From: Bacilli bacterium
GTDB taxonomy: Bacteria; Bacillota_I; Bacilli_A; RFN20; CAG-826
DNA length: 64,000 nt
NCBI GenBank assembly: GCA_900767605.1
Contig: CAAFZT010000029.1
Span: 8,343 to 72,342, forward strand
Direction of reading: 5' to 3'
Positions 34,660-43,140 of this stretch are shown here, piece after piece. A program made the position numbers and the translations under genes. Below the pieces are notes generated by a model. It did no database searches, was not told where the DNA came from, and saw nothing but the letters and a program-made list of their open reading frames with translations. Each line of letters starts with the position of its first letter. The stretch's first letter is position 1.

Positions 34660-36087
34660 TTATCGATCGTTGGGGTTATCCGAGAAACCAGTGATAAAAC
34701 TAGAATCCCGATAATCTCCCAATTTTTTAGCGCGCGTCGGGTGGCGCAATTTGCGAATGGCTTTCGCCTCAATTTGACGAATGCGTTCGCGGGTAACGCC
34801 GAATTCACGCCCCACTTCTTCCAAAGTACGGGGACGATTATCATCAAGTCCATAACGTAGCCGCAACACTCTTTCTTCGCGGTCGGTTAAGTCTTTCATG
34901 ATGTCATAGAGTTCATCTTTCAGAAGCGCTTTGGTCGTGTATTCTTCAGGCGATTCTGCGTCTTTATCTTCAATGAAATCACCCAAATGAGAATCGTCTT
35001 CTTCACCAATCGGCGTTTCTAACGATACGGGTTCAAGAGCAATTCGTTGAATATCGCGGATTTTTTCCGGAGAGAGCTGACCTTCCATTTTTTCGGAGAT
35101 TTCCTCTGCGGTGGGATCGCGCCCCAATTCCTGGACAAGCTGACGCTGGACGCGAGTCATTTTGTTGATCGTTTCCACCATATGGACGGGGATACGAATG
35201 GTACGAGCTTGGTCGGCGATCGCGCGAGTGATGGCTTGGCGAATCCACCAAGTGGCGTAAGTAGAGAATTTAAAGCCTTTGGTATAATCGAATTTTTCAA
35301 CCGCTTTAATCAAACCCATATTTCCTTCTTGAATCAAATCCAAGAAATGCATGCCACGTCCGATATAGTGTTTAGCGATGGAAATAACAAGGCGTAAGTT
35401 CGCCGTGATCAACTGATCTTTGGCAAGTTTGCCATCTTCTTTTTCTTCTTCGGTCGCATTGGGTTGATTTCCGGCTACAATGCGTTTGGCCAAATCCGTT
35501 TCTTCGGCGGCAGTTAAAAGGTTAACCTTGCCGATTTCTTTCAGGTACATCTTGACGCAGTCGTTGTTTTTGACTTCGCCAATGGACATGCGGGATAAAT
35601 CCGCTTCAGAAATTTGAGCGACTTCTTGCTCGTCCGCGCTTAATTCCGAGTCCCCTTCCACTTCGGCGTCGGCTTCGTCCTCGGCGATTTGTTGCTCCAC
35701 ATCCATCAAATCGGCAGGCATATCCGCATCCATGTCGTCCTCGGTTTCATCCGATTCCACTTTGATGTTGTTTTTACGGAAGAATTCGATGATATCGCTC
35801 AATTGTTCTTCTGTGATATCCAATTTTTCCGTTTCGAACAAGACATCCTCCATATTGATGGAGCCTTCTTCTTTTCCTTTTTTCAAGAAAGACTTTTTGA
35901 TGTCTTCAATGGCTTTTTTCTTGGCGAGGTCTTCTTCTTCCTCTCCGTCAAAAATCTCTTCGGGCGCCTCTTCTTCCTTCTTGGGGGCGCTTGTTTTCTT
36001 CTTCGTTTTTTTCTCCGAACCAACTTCATCTTCTTCGCTTAAGAAGTCAAGTTCGTCATCCACGATGGTTTCTTTTTGTTTTTTCAT
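34660..36087 (-). CDS. rpoD: Primary sigma factor RpoD (SigA)
   Basis: Main sigma factor of RNA polymerase. Residues about 1-170 form a very acidic, Lys/Glu-rich region 1.1 extension. The core has SIAKHYIGRGMHFLDLIQEG, FSTYATWWIRQAITRA, IRIPVHMVETIN and the region-4 HTH LEEVGREFGVTRERIRQIEAKA, all canonical. Promoters seen in this window (TTGACA, TATAAT) fit this factor. GGGAGG is about ten bases before ATG. It sits after dnaG, the classical macromolecular synthesis operon order. Confidence 0.96.
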   Translation of the reverse strand: MKKQKETIVDDELDFLSEEDEVGSEKKTKKKTSAPKKEEEAPEEIFDGEEEEDLAKKKAIEDIKKSFLKKGKEEGSINMEDVLFETEKLDITEEQLSDIIEFFRKNNIKVESDETEDDMDADMPADLMDVEQQIAEDEADAEVEGDSELSADEQEVAQISEADLSRMSIGEVKNNDCVKMYLKEIGKVNLLTAAEETDLAKRIVAGNQPNATEEEKEDGKLAKDQLITANLRLVISIAKHYIGRGMHFLDLIQEGNMGLIKAVEKFDYTKGFKFSTYATWWIRQAITRAIADQARTIRIPVHMVETINKMTRVQRQLVQELGRDPTAEEISEKMEGQLSPEKIRDIQRIALEPVSLETPIGEEDDSHLGDFIEDKDAESPEEYTTKALLKDELYDIMKDLTDREERVLRLRYGLDDNRPRTLEEVGREFGVTRERIRQIEAKAIRKLRHPTRAKKLGDYRDSSFITGFSDNPNDR

Positions 36088-36133
36088 ATGTTTTGATCCT
36101 CCCTATTCCTATTTCACGAACGCGTTTCCGCGA

Positions 36134-37984
36134 TTAATCTTTTTCTTTTATTTGCTTTTTCCACTCCTCTCCACGTTTTTCAGCAAACGCCTTTAAGGCA
36201 GACGCGGCTAGTCGGCTATCGCCGGTTTCCACCGCTTTAATAATGAGTTTCTTTTGCCCCAACCGTTGTTTTTCTTCCGCAATCACTTTGCTGCATCGAT
36301 CCAGCAAAGAAGGGCTATAAGGCAAGGTGGGGGCTTCGTCAGCGACCGAAGCAATGATGTTGCTCATAGGATTGCTAGAGGCCGACGGTTCGTTTTCTTC
36401 AATAAAAGATAGCAATCCGGCGATTTCAAATCCGTCATTGGCGACTTCGGATGCGTATTGAAGCAAATAGAATAGTATTTGCCGGTAATTCTCTGAATAG
36501 AACGGGTTATCTCGCGATTGAATATCCTTGCGAGCCTTACCATTGGTCAACAAATAATAGAGAATAGTGTTTTCGGCGAAATCAAGACGTTGAGTCCCTT
36601 TGGCAGTCCCCTTCGATAAGGATCGAACAGCCTGATTTTTTCCATTTCTTGAAGATGCGGAGGGCACTTCAATAGAATGCACAACCGGCCGATTGTTTTG
36701 AGATAAGACGATTCGAAGCGCGCTTTCTTCGTATTGGAGAGCTTTCGCCAACTTGGCAATGTGATTTTCCTTTTCAATACCCGATTCCCTCATAATCGAA
36801 GGGCCAAGGCGTTCGATGATCTCCTTCTTTTCCTCTGGGCGATTGGTTTTTTTGAAGTGAAGCAAATAGGAAAGTTGGAAGTCAATGGGGTCGGAGAGAG
36901 TTTGCATTCTCTTAACCAAAGCATCCTTTCCGTCTTCTTGAAGAATGTCGTCGGGATCGCGCAAATCGTTTCCGTAGTCTACGATTTGGAATGGGATGTT
37001 GGCGGCAGAGAGCTCTTCCATTGCCCCCATCATTCCCGTTTGCCCCGCCAAGTCCCCATCAAGGCAAAGGCGAATTTCACAGCGCAACCTTTTTAGCAGA
37101 GAAACCTGATTTTTGGTAAGGGCGACTCCCATGAGGGCTATCGCATTGGGAAGGCCGGCTTTGTTAAGGGCCATGACATCCATAAAGCCTTCCAAAACAT
37201 AGCAATAACCATCGTGATGAGCAGATTCGGCGACATTGTGGTAGTTGTACAGAACGTCTCCTTTATGAAATAGCGGAGTCTCCGGCGAATTACGGTATTT
37301 ACCGGATTGGGGGTCACGGATGATTTGTCGCGCACTGAAGCCGATAACGGCGCCGCGGTTATCCCAAAGAGGGAAGGTGATTCGCCCGGCGTTAACATCA
37401 CGCATCTCCGAATCCGAAACATTGGAAATTCCGATTTCTTCGATGTTTTTCGGGGAAAATCCCTTTGCTCTAAGGAAGCGGACTGTAGCAGACCCGTCTA
37501 GGGGTGCATAGCCAATTCCAAACTTAGCCTGCGTGGCTTCATCAAGGTTTCTTTTGGCCAAATAATCTCTTGCAGCGGCCCCTTCCTCGGTGGAAAGTGC
37601 ATAACGATAATAGTTTTGTAGGGTGTCAATGCAATCCAACAACCGCTTCTTTTGCGGGTCTATCGTTGGCAGGGGAACATCTTTTTCCAATCGGGGGTCG
37701 TGGAATCCAGCGATTTCCGCCGTTTTACGCACCGCTTCCATGAAGGAACAATGGGTGTATTCCTGGACAAAACGAATGGAATTTCCCCCGTGCCCACAAA
37801 CGAAGCAATGGTAAATTTGTTTTTCTACATTAATAGAAAGAGAGGGGTCGTGATCGTCGTGAAAAGGACACCGAGCCGCATAATTCTTTCCTTTTTTCTG
37901 AAAAGAATCCGGAAGATAGTGTCGAACAACATCCGCGATATCAGCGGCTTTCAAAACGTCGTTAATCAATTCGCGGTCGTACAC
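36134..37984 (-). CDS. dnaG: DNA primase
   Basis: Makes RNA primers for replication. The N-terminal CHC2 zinc finger has CPFHDDHDPSLSIN and HCFVCGHGG; the TOPRIM core has YVLEGFMDVMALNKAG and LCLDGDLAGQTG. A C-terminal helicase-binding region follows, giving 616 residues. The start is GTG 37984, preceded by AGGAGG about ten bases away. It is followed by rpoD and preceded by glyS, as in many Bacillota. Confidence 0.95.
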   Translation of the reverse strand: MYDRELINDVLKAADIADVVRHYLPDSFQKKGKNYAARCPFHDDHDPSLSINVEKQIYHCFVCGHGGNSIRFVQEYTHCSFMEAVRKTAEIAGFHDPRLEKDVPLPTIDPQKKRLLDCIDTLQNYYRYALSTEEGAAARDYLAKRNLDEATQAKFGIGYAPLDGSATVRFLRAKGFSPKNIEEIGISNVSDSEMRDVNAGRITFPLWDNRGAVIGFSARQIIRDPQSGKYRNSPETPLFHKGDVLYNYHNVAESAHHDGYCYVLEGFMDVMALNKAGLPNAIALMGVALTKNQVSLLKRLRCEIRLCLDGDLAGQTGMMGAMEELSAANIPFQIVDYGNDLRDPDDILQEDGKDALVKRMQTLSDPIDFQLSYLLHFKKTNRPEEKKEIIERLGPSIMRESGIEKENHIAKLAKALQYEESALRIVLSQNNRPVVHSIEVPSASSRNGKNQAVRSLSKGTAKGTQRLDFAENTILYYLLTNGKARKDIQSRDNPFYSENYRQILFYLLQYASEVANDGFEIAGLLSFIEENEPSASSNPMSNIIASVADEAPTLPYSPSLLDRCSKVIAEEKQRLGQKKLIIKAVETGDSRLAASALKAFAEKRGEEWKKQIKEKD

Positions 37985-38020
37985 GTCGATTTCTCCTCCT
38001 TTCTTTCCATATTTCGTTTG

Positions 38021-39400
38021 TTATTCCCCAATTTTATTTTCCAAATAAGTCTTTAAATCCGCTATCGCGATACGCTCTTGTTCCATGGAATCGCGGTCAC
38101 GGACCGTAACCATATGGTCTTCAGCGGTTTGGAAATCGACACAAATGCAATAGGGGGTGCCAATTTCATCTTGTCGGCGATAACGTTTGCCAATAGATCC
38201 CGTTTCGTCGTAGCAAATCGAGAAATGCTTATTGAGGGAATTTGCAATTTCTAGCGCCCCTTCATTTAGTTTTTTAGAAAGGGGCAAAACGGCAACTTTA
38301 TACGGAGCAAGGGCTGGCTTTAAGTGCATAACAACGCGCTTATCTCCATTAGCCAGTTCTTCTTCGTCGTAGGCATCCACGGCGACCATGAGGAATAAAC
38401 GGTCAAGGCCCATAGAAGGCTCAATGCAGTAAGGAACGTACTTTTCGTTGGTTTCAGGGTCAAAATAAGTAAGGTCTTGACCGGAGAAATCCATGTGGCG
38501 TTTTAAATCGTAATCCGTACGGTCGGCCACGCCCAAGATTTCGCCCCATCCTAGCGAAGGGAAGAGGTATTCGACGTCCGTAGTTGCTTTCGAGTAAAAA
38601 GCTAATTCTGCCGGTTCGTGGTCGCGATAACGAAGATTTTCATCCTTTACGCCGAGAGAATCGACGAATTTACGGCAATATTCTTTCCAATAAGCAAACC
38701 ATTCAAGGTCTGTTCCCGGCTTGCAGAAGAATTCCATTTCGCACTGATCAAACTCGCGAGTGCGGAAGGTGAAATTCCCCGGAGTAATTTCATTGCGGAA
38801 ACTTTTGCCTGTATTGCAAATGCCAAACGGAAGTTTTTTACGGGTTGCGCGTTGAACGTTTTTAAAATTCACAAAAACACCTTGCGCCGTTTCAGGGCGT
38901 AAATAAACAACACTGCTCGCATCGTCGGTGACACCGATATGGGTTTTAAACATCATGTTGAACTTGCGAATCGGGGTGAAATCACTTTTGCCGCAAACAG
39001 GGCAAGTCATCGCGTGTTCTTTGATGAAAGCATCCATTTGCTCAAACGTCATTCCATCCACGTCCGCATCCGGATATTCGCTTTTAATTAACTCGTCCGC
39101 GCGGTGGCGAGCTTTGCAGGCTTTGCAGTCCACCATCGGGTCGTTAAAGGTCGAAACATGACCCGTGGCTTCCCAAACTTTCGGGTTCATTAAAATTGCG
39201 GAATCAATGCCGACATTGGTCGGGGATTCTTGAACGAATTTTTTCCACCAAAGATTGCGGATATTCCTTTTCATTTCCGAACCCAAAGGCCCGTAGTCCC
39301 AAGTGTTGGACAATCCGCCATAGATTTGGCTTCCTTGGAAGACGAATCCGGCATTCTGGAGATGTTGAGTAATGGTTTCAAATGAGAATTTGTTTGGCAT
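38021..39400 (-). CDS. glyS: Glycyl-tRNA synthetase, single-chain dimeric type
   Basis: Class II synthetase of the alpha2 type (glyQS), 459 residues: motif 1 region AGFVFQGSQIYGGLSNTWDYGPLG shortened here to SQIYGGLSNTWDYG, motif 2 NEITPGNFTFRTREFDQCE, motif 3 near PSMGLDRLFL, then the anticodon-binding domain. It carries a small Cys-containing insertion (CKACKARH and CPVCGKSD), a likely zinc-binding module common in this type. AAGGAGG lies seven bases upstream of the ATG, and a sigma-A promoter precedes it. Confidence 0.96.
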   Translation of the reverse strand: MPNKFSFETITQHLQNAGFVFQGSQIYGGLSNTWDYGPLGSEMKRNIRNLWWKKFVQESPTNVGIDSAILMNPKVWEATGHVSTFNDPMVDCKACKARHRADELIKSEYPDADVDGMTFEQMDAFIKEHAMTCPVCGKSDFTPIRKFNMMFKTHIGVTDDASSVVYLRPETAQGVFVNFKNVQRATRKKLPFGICNTGKSFRNEITPGNFTFRTREFDQCEMEFFCKPGTDLEWFAYWKEYCRKFVDSLGVKDENLRYRDHEPAELAFYSKATTDVEYLFPSLGWGEILGVADRTDYDLKRHMDFSGQDLTYFDPETNEKYVPYCIEPSMGLDRLFLMVAVDAYDEEELANGDKRVVMHLKPALAPYKVAVLPLSKKLNEGALEIANSLNKHFSICYDETGSIGKRYRRQDEIGTPYCICVDFQTAEDHMVTVRDRDSMEQERIAIADLKTYLENKIGE

Positions 39401-39446
39401 TGGAGCCTCCTTATCTTCGAATTGTTACAGATAAAAAACCTGTCAA

Positions 39447-39474
39447 ATGTTACGGGGGATATCTATCGTGTCAA
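39447..39474 (-). promoter_or_regulatory. Sigma-A promoter of glyS
   Basis: Minus-strand TTGACA (39474-39469), 16-base spacer, TAACAT (39452-39447). The leader to the ATG is about 40 bases, too short for a T-box. A second TTGACA lies within the leader. Confidence 0.6.
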
Positions 39475-39507
39475 CCCACTTTAAGAGTACGTTGAAGAAC
39501 AGGGCAA

Positions 39508-40239
39508 TCAAATCTTAGATAATAAATCCAAGGTCCGCAGTTTTACGCCCGTATTCTTTTCTAAATAATGACCAAGGGACAAATAAATGGGTCGACAAGT
39601 TTCCCAACCTAAATTCACGCGCCCGTAATCGACAAGGGGCGCTTTAAAAATGTAACGATAAATTTTCAAAACCTCCCTCGATACCTTGCCCATGGTTTCA
39701 GTCCGAAAACAAGAGGGGCATACAAATCCGCCTGTATCGAGATCAATGGTTTCGATTTTATTTCTCGCACCGCAGCAAACGCATTCGTCCACATCAAGGC
39801 CAATTCCGCCGATTACCAATAGGTGCGCAAAACAAATTAATCCAACGCAATAAGGGTCGCCCCCCTTTTTAATGGCTTGAAATGCGCCCAATACCCAAGG
39901 GAACGCTTCTGCGGCTTCATCTTCTTGCAAAAAACGCAAAGACAATTCAATGAGTAAATTATCGATGGAAAATGCGTCTAAATTTTCACTTGAAAGCAAA
40001 ATTTCTACCAAGGAAGCTTCTTTTAGAGTCGCATTTCCTTTTGAATCTATGGACAAAGAAAACTCACAAGAACTCAACGGCTGTAGCGACATGGCCGATT
40101 TGGACGTTATCTTCTTAACGCCATGGGCATAAAAACTGAATAAGCCTTCCTTAGACAAGCAGGTAATAACTCCATCGCTTTCTTTGGACGTGGAGTTTCG
40201 CAAGACTATCCCGCTTCTTTTGATCCAATCACTTGTCAT
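39508..40239 (-). CDS. recO: DNA repair protein RecO
   Basis: RecFOR-pathway mediator that loads RecA on gapped DNA and anneals SSB-coated strands. An N-terminal OB domain (SGIVLRNSTSKESDGVITCLSKEG) is followed by a helical domain with a zinc finger: CVCCGARN and CPSCF. The 243 residues fit. It overlaps era by eleven bases, the usual era-recO arrangement. Confidence 0.9.
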   Translation of the reverse strand: MTSDWIKRSGIVLRNSTSKESDGVITCLSKEGLFSFYAHGVKKITSKSAMSLQPLSSCEFSLSIDSKGNATLKEASLVEILLSSENLDAFSIDNLLIELSLRFLQEDEAAEAFPWVLGAFQAIKKGGDPYCVGLICFAHLLVIGGIGLDVDECVCCGARNKIETIDLDTGGFVCPSCFRTETMGKVSREVLKIYRYIFKAPLVDYGRVNLGWETCRPIYLSLGHYLEKNTGVKLRTLDLLSKI

Positions 40240-41110
40240 TGTACCCTAAATCCATTAAGGCTTTTGGGGAGTTTCTCCAGCCAGGAATGGCTTCAACTTC
40301 AATGGTTAGATGAGTGACGTGTTCATGCCACATTCTTTCCAATTCATGGCGAGCAGACATCGATATTTTTTTTATCATTTGTCCGCCTTGACCAATCACA
40401 ATTCCTTTGTGAGCCTTCTTTTCCACGATGATGGTGGCGGAAATGTTGTAACCTCCGCCTTCTTTGGTGAACTCGTCGATACGAACAGCGCTTTGATGAG
40501 GAATTTCGTCAAAAAGGAAATGCAATAATTTTTCGCGAATCACTTCTTTAGCTTGGTATTCTCGGTCCTTATCGGTCAAATAATCTTTAGGATAAAGGGG
40601 TTCCCCTTCCGTGAGATAAGGCTCGAGGGCCGCTTTAACCTCTTTGATGCCGAAATTTTCTTTAAACGATGCTTCAATCACCAAAGAATTCGGATAAGCG
40701 ATTTTAAGTTTTTCTTCGATTTCCCGAGCTTTTTCCACTTTAATAAGGTCGATTTTATTAAGGACGAACAAAAGTGGGGAATCCGTTTTAATCGAAGCCA
40801 CAATTTTTAAATCTTGGTCCAGCGAATCGGAAGACGCGTCAAGAAAGTACAAAATTGCATCCACTCCACGGGAACTTCCAAAGGCAGCACGACGCATGTG
40901 GGATTCCAGTTTGCCATCCCCATAGTAAATCCCCGGAGTATCTACTAAGACATACTGACGATCCTTTTCCGTCAAAATACCACAGATCGAGTCGCGGGTA
41001 GTTTGAGCCCTGGGGGAAACGATTGAAATCTTTTTTGAAAGTACACAATTTAAAAAGGTGCTTTTCCCCACGTTGGGGCGCCCCATAATGGCGATTGTTC
41101 CAATTTTCAT
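40229..41110 (-). CDS. era: Ribosome-assembly GTPase Era
   Basis: GTPase that binds the 3' end of 16S rRNA during 30S maturation. G1 is GRPNVGKSTFLN, G3 VDTPGIYYG, G4 NKIDLI; the C-terminal KH domain has IVIGQGGQMIKKIS. ATG 41110 is chosen: a longer in-frame reading to 41245 lies wholly inside cdd. ATGA overlap with the cdd stop indicates coupling. The 293 residues are normal. Confidence 0.95.
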   Translation of the reverse strand: MKIGTIAIMGRPNVGKSTFLNCVLSKKISIVSPRAQTTRDSICGILTEKDRQYVLVDTPGIYYGDGKLESHMRRAAFGSSRGVDAILYFLDASSDSLDQDLKIVASIKTDSPLLFVLNKIDLIKVEKAREIEEKLKIAYPNSLVIEASFKENFGIKEVKAALEPYLTEGEPLYPKDYLTDKDREYQAKEVIREKLLHFLFDEIPHQSAVRIDEFTKEGGGYNISATIIVEKKAHKGIVIGQGGQMIKKISMSARHELERMWHEHVTHLTIEVEAIPGWRNSPKALMDLGYNDK

Positions 41111-41511
41111 AAATCTTCTCCTCTGAATGCGAACGGCAAGAGTTCTTTCGCCGTTACGTATTTTGTTTCGTTTTTTAGATTTCCTAGATAAATGGGCGCA
41201 TCTAGTGGGAACAGTTCCCACAAGACCTGGCGGCAAGCCCCACATGGAGAACAGGGTTCATCCGTATCGGCCACAATAGCGAGGGAAACAAAATCCTCTT
41301 TCTTTTTTCCACGCATCAAGGCGTGATAGATGGCGTTTCTTTCTGCGCACATGCTAAGAGGGAACGATGCGTTTTCAATGTTGGCTCCACAAAAAACGCT
41401 TCCGTCAGCACATTCTAATGCCGCCCCTACTGCAAAATGCGAATAAGGGGAATAAGACAAGGCGCGTGCCTGCTTTGCTTTATCAAGCAGCTCTTCCGGG
41501 CTTAATTTCAT
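41107..41511 (-). CDS. cdd: Cytidine deaminase
   Basis: Zinc enzyme converting cytidine and deoxycytidine to uridine forms. YSPYSHFAVGAAL, CAERNAIYHALM and PCSPCGACRQVLWE are the substrate and zinc-binding motifs of the tetrameric class. The 134 residues fit. It overlaps ybeY and era by four bases each. With deoB and deoC it supports nucleoside salvage. Confidence 0.95.
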   Translation of the reverse strand: MKLSPEELLDKAKQARALSYSPYSHFAVGAALECADGSVFCGANIENASFPLSMCAERNAIYHALMRGKKKEDFVSLAIVADTDEPCSPCGACRQVLWELFPLDAPIYLGNLKNETKYVTAKELLPFAFRGEDL

Positions 41512-41978
41512 GGGTTAATCTCCTTCCAGGCTTTTAAAATCTTTTCTTGAAGAGGAAACATCACTTCTTCTTGTTTCTTTGTCACGTGGTCATATCCAAG
41601 CAAATGAAGCATTCCGTGGACGAAAAGGAAGGAGAGTTCGCGCTCAGGGGTATTGCCAAATTCTTGGGCTTGACGGAGGGCCTGGGGGATGCAAATAAAG
41701 ATTTCTCCGAGCAAGACGGGAACATCATCTCCCCCTACGATTTTTCCCAAATCACTATGATCATCCTCAAAAGCAAAGCTAATAACGTCAGTTACCCGAT
41801 CTATGCCACGATAATCGCGATTAATCGTGTGTATTTCTTCTTCTCCGACCAAACTTAGGTCAATTTCATAATTTTTACGAATCGATAAAAGGGAGGCAAT
41901 CACATTCAAAAGCGATTCATATTTGCTTTCCCATTCGTCAAATTGGGCATCAAATCGATTATCAAATTCTAATTCCAT
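41508..41978 (-). CDS. ybeY: Endoribonuclease YbeY
   Basis: Zinc-dependent RNase acting in 16S rRNA 3' processing and ribosome quality control. The metal motif FVHGMLHLLGYDH (HxxxHxxxxxH) is complete, with TINRDYRGIDRVTDVISF upstream. The 156 residues fit. It overlaps the preceding membrane-protein gene (TAATG) and cdd. In Bacillus phoH and dgkA flank it; neither is here. Confidence 0.95.
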   Translation of the reverse strand: MELEFDNRFDAQFDEWESKYESLLNVIASLLSIRKNYEIDLSLVGEEEIHTINRDYRGIDRVTDVISFAFEDDHSDLGKIVGGDDVPVLLGEIFICIPQALRQAQEFGNTPERELSFLFVHGMLHLLGYDHVTKKQEEVMFPLQEKILKAWKEINP

Positions 41979-43108
41979 TAATGCTTATCCTCCTTTTTCC
42001 TTTCCGCCTTACGCCATTGGTAATAGCAGGCCAAATAGCATATCAAAGGAGAGGCCCCATAGGGAATTGCAAAGTAAGAAATAATTCGTCGCTCCTCTGC
42101 CGATAAAGAGAAAACAACGGAAAGAACAATGCCAACAACGGCAAGCACAAAACTGCAAGCAAAGCCGAATTTAAGAGAAGGGGTCAGTTGGTCGTTGCCG
42201 TTATCTTCTGCAATAAAAGAGACGGGTAGAGCACACAAAAAGGCAAACAGCGCGTTTAATCCAATGGATAATCCAAAAAACAGCGGAGTAACATTTTGAG
42301 AACATTTGCAAAGAATCAAAACACAGAAGGAAAGAGCTTCAAAAAGGAAAAAGAATGCATGATTAACCCAATTTTTCTTGAAGTCATTGGAAATTTCGCT
42401 CCAATTGAGCCTCCCATTCCTTTTTGCGGCCTGCGAATGTTTTCTATTTGTATCATCTTCTTTTTGGGAGATTGCTTTTGCGTCTTTTTGATTTTCATTT
42501 TGGCGGTTGTTCGATTCTTCCGCGTCTAAGGGCTCGGGGAGAGAGGGGGTTTTTAGCCAAACGGTTTTCAAGTCTTGGATCAAGGATCCTTCTGGCGGTT
42601 CTTTATCCCACGCCAGATCCCCAATGAGACCATCAAAAGCTTGGGCCAACCGCGTTTTGTCCTCCACGCAACCAATCTCTTTATAAGGGGACCATTCATT
42701 TCCAATGTTTACACCCAACGAGCGAGGCGTAATTTTAGGAGCATAAATAAGAAGGCGGCATAAAGACATTTGGTCCAGAATTCGTTGTAGAGAAAGCGAT
42801 TGTTCCAATGCATTCAAACAGGAGAAATCCAAGAAAAGAAAATTGGGATTCTCTTGGTTTTTAACTTCTTCTAAGAAAAGGGCTAAATCTACGTATTTCC
42901 TTAGAATATAAGCCGAAATTGGATTCGAAATGGGTCGGCCATCTAGTGAAAATTCCCCATGCCAGTCAGGTTGTGGATGGATAAAGAAATTGGCAATGGC
43001 GCTTGAATCATCGCCATATAGAAAAGTGACTCCCTTTAGCGTTCCACAGAGATGAAACGCGGGACCATTTTCAGCTTCGCGCCAAACAAACCCTTCGAGC
43101 ATGAGCAT
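41978..43108 (-). CDS. Membrane protein with a degenerate ABC-ATPase-like N-terminus
   Basis: 376 residues. Residues about 15-60 (GTLKGVTFLYGDDSSAIA, then GEFSLDGRPI) resemble the start of an ABC nucleotide-binding domain, where GxxGxGKST would stand is GDDSSAIAN without the Lys. Around residues 91-101 FLDFSCLNALE resembles a Walker B/D-loop with the catalytic Glu lost; no LSGGQ signature is seen. A Gln/Asn/Lys-rich linker (about 200-235) leads to four predicted transmembrane helices (FFFLFEALSFCVLILC and following). It starts 32 bases after a C39-peptidase membrane gene, so the two may form one split ABC-like complex. The ABC relation is my inference. Confidence 0.5.
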   Translation of the reverse strand: MLMLEGFVWREAENGPAFHLCGTLKGVTFLYGDDSSAIANFFIHPQPDWHGEFSLDGRPISNPISAYILRKYVDLALFLEEVKNQENPNFLFLDFSCLNALEQSLSLQRILDQMSLCRLLIYAPKITPRSLGVNIGNEWSPYKEIGCVEDKTRLAQAFDGLIGDLAWDKEPPEGSLIQDLKTVWLKTPSLPEPLDAEESNNRQNENQKDAKAISQKEDDTNRKHSQAAKRNGRLNWSEISNDFKKNWVNHAFFFLFEALSFCVLILCKCSQNVTPLFFGLSIGLNALFAFLCALPVSFIAEDNGNDQLTPSLKFGFACSFVLAVVGIVLSVVFSLSAEERRIISYFAIPYGASPLICYLACYYQWRKAERKKEDKH

Positions 43109-43140
43109 ATTTTAACCGATTTTATCGACCTTTGCTTGAT

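Noticed and set aside
39401..39507. T-box leader for glyS
   Set aside because: The promoter leaves only about 40 bases of leader, and no T-box sequence or specifier hairpin is visible.
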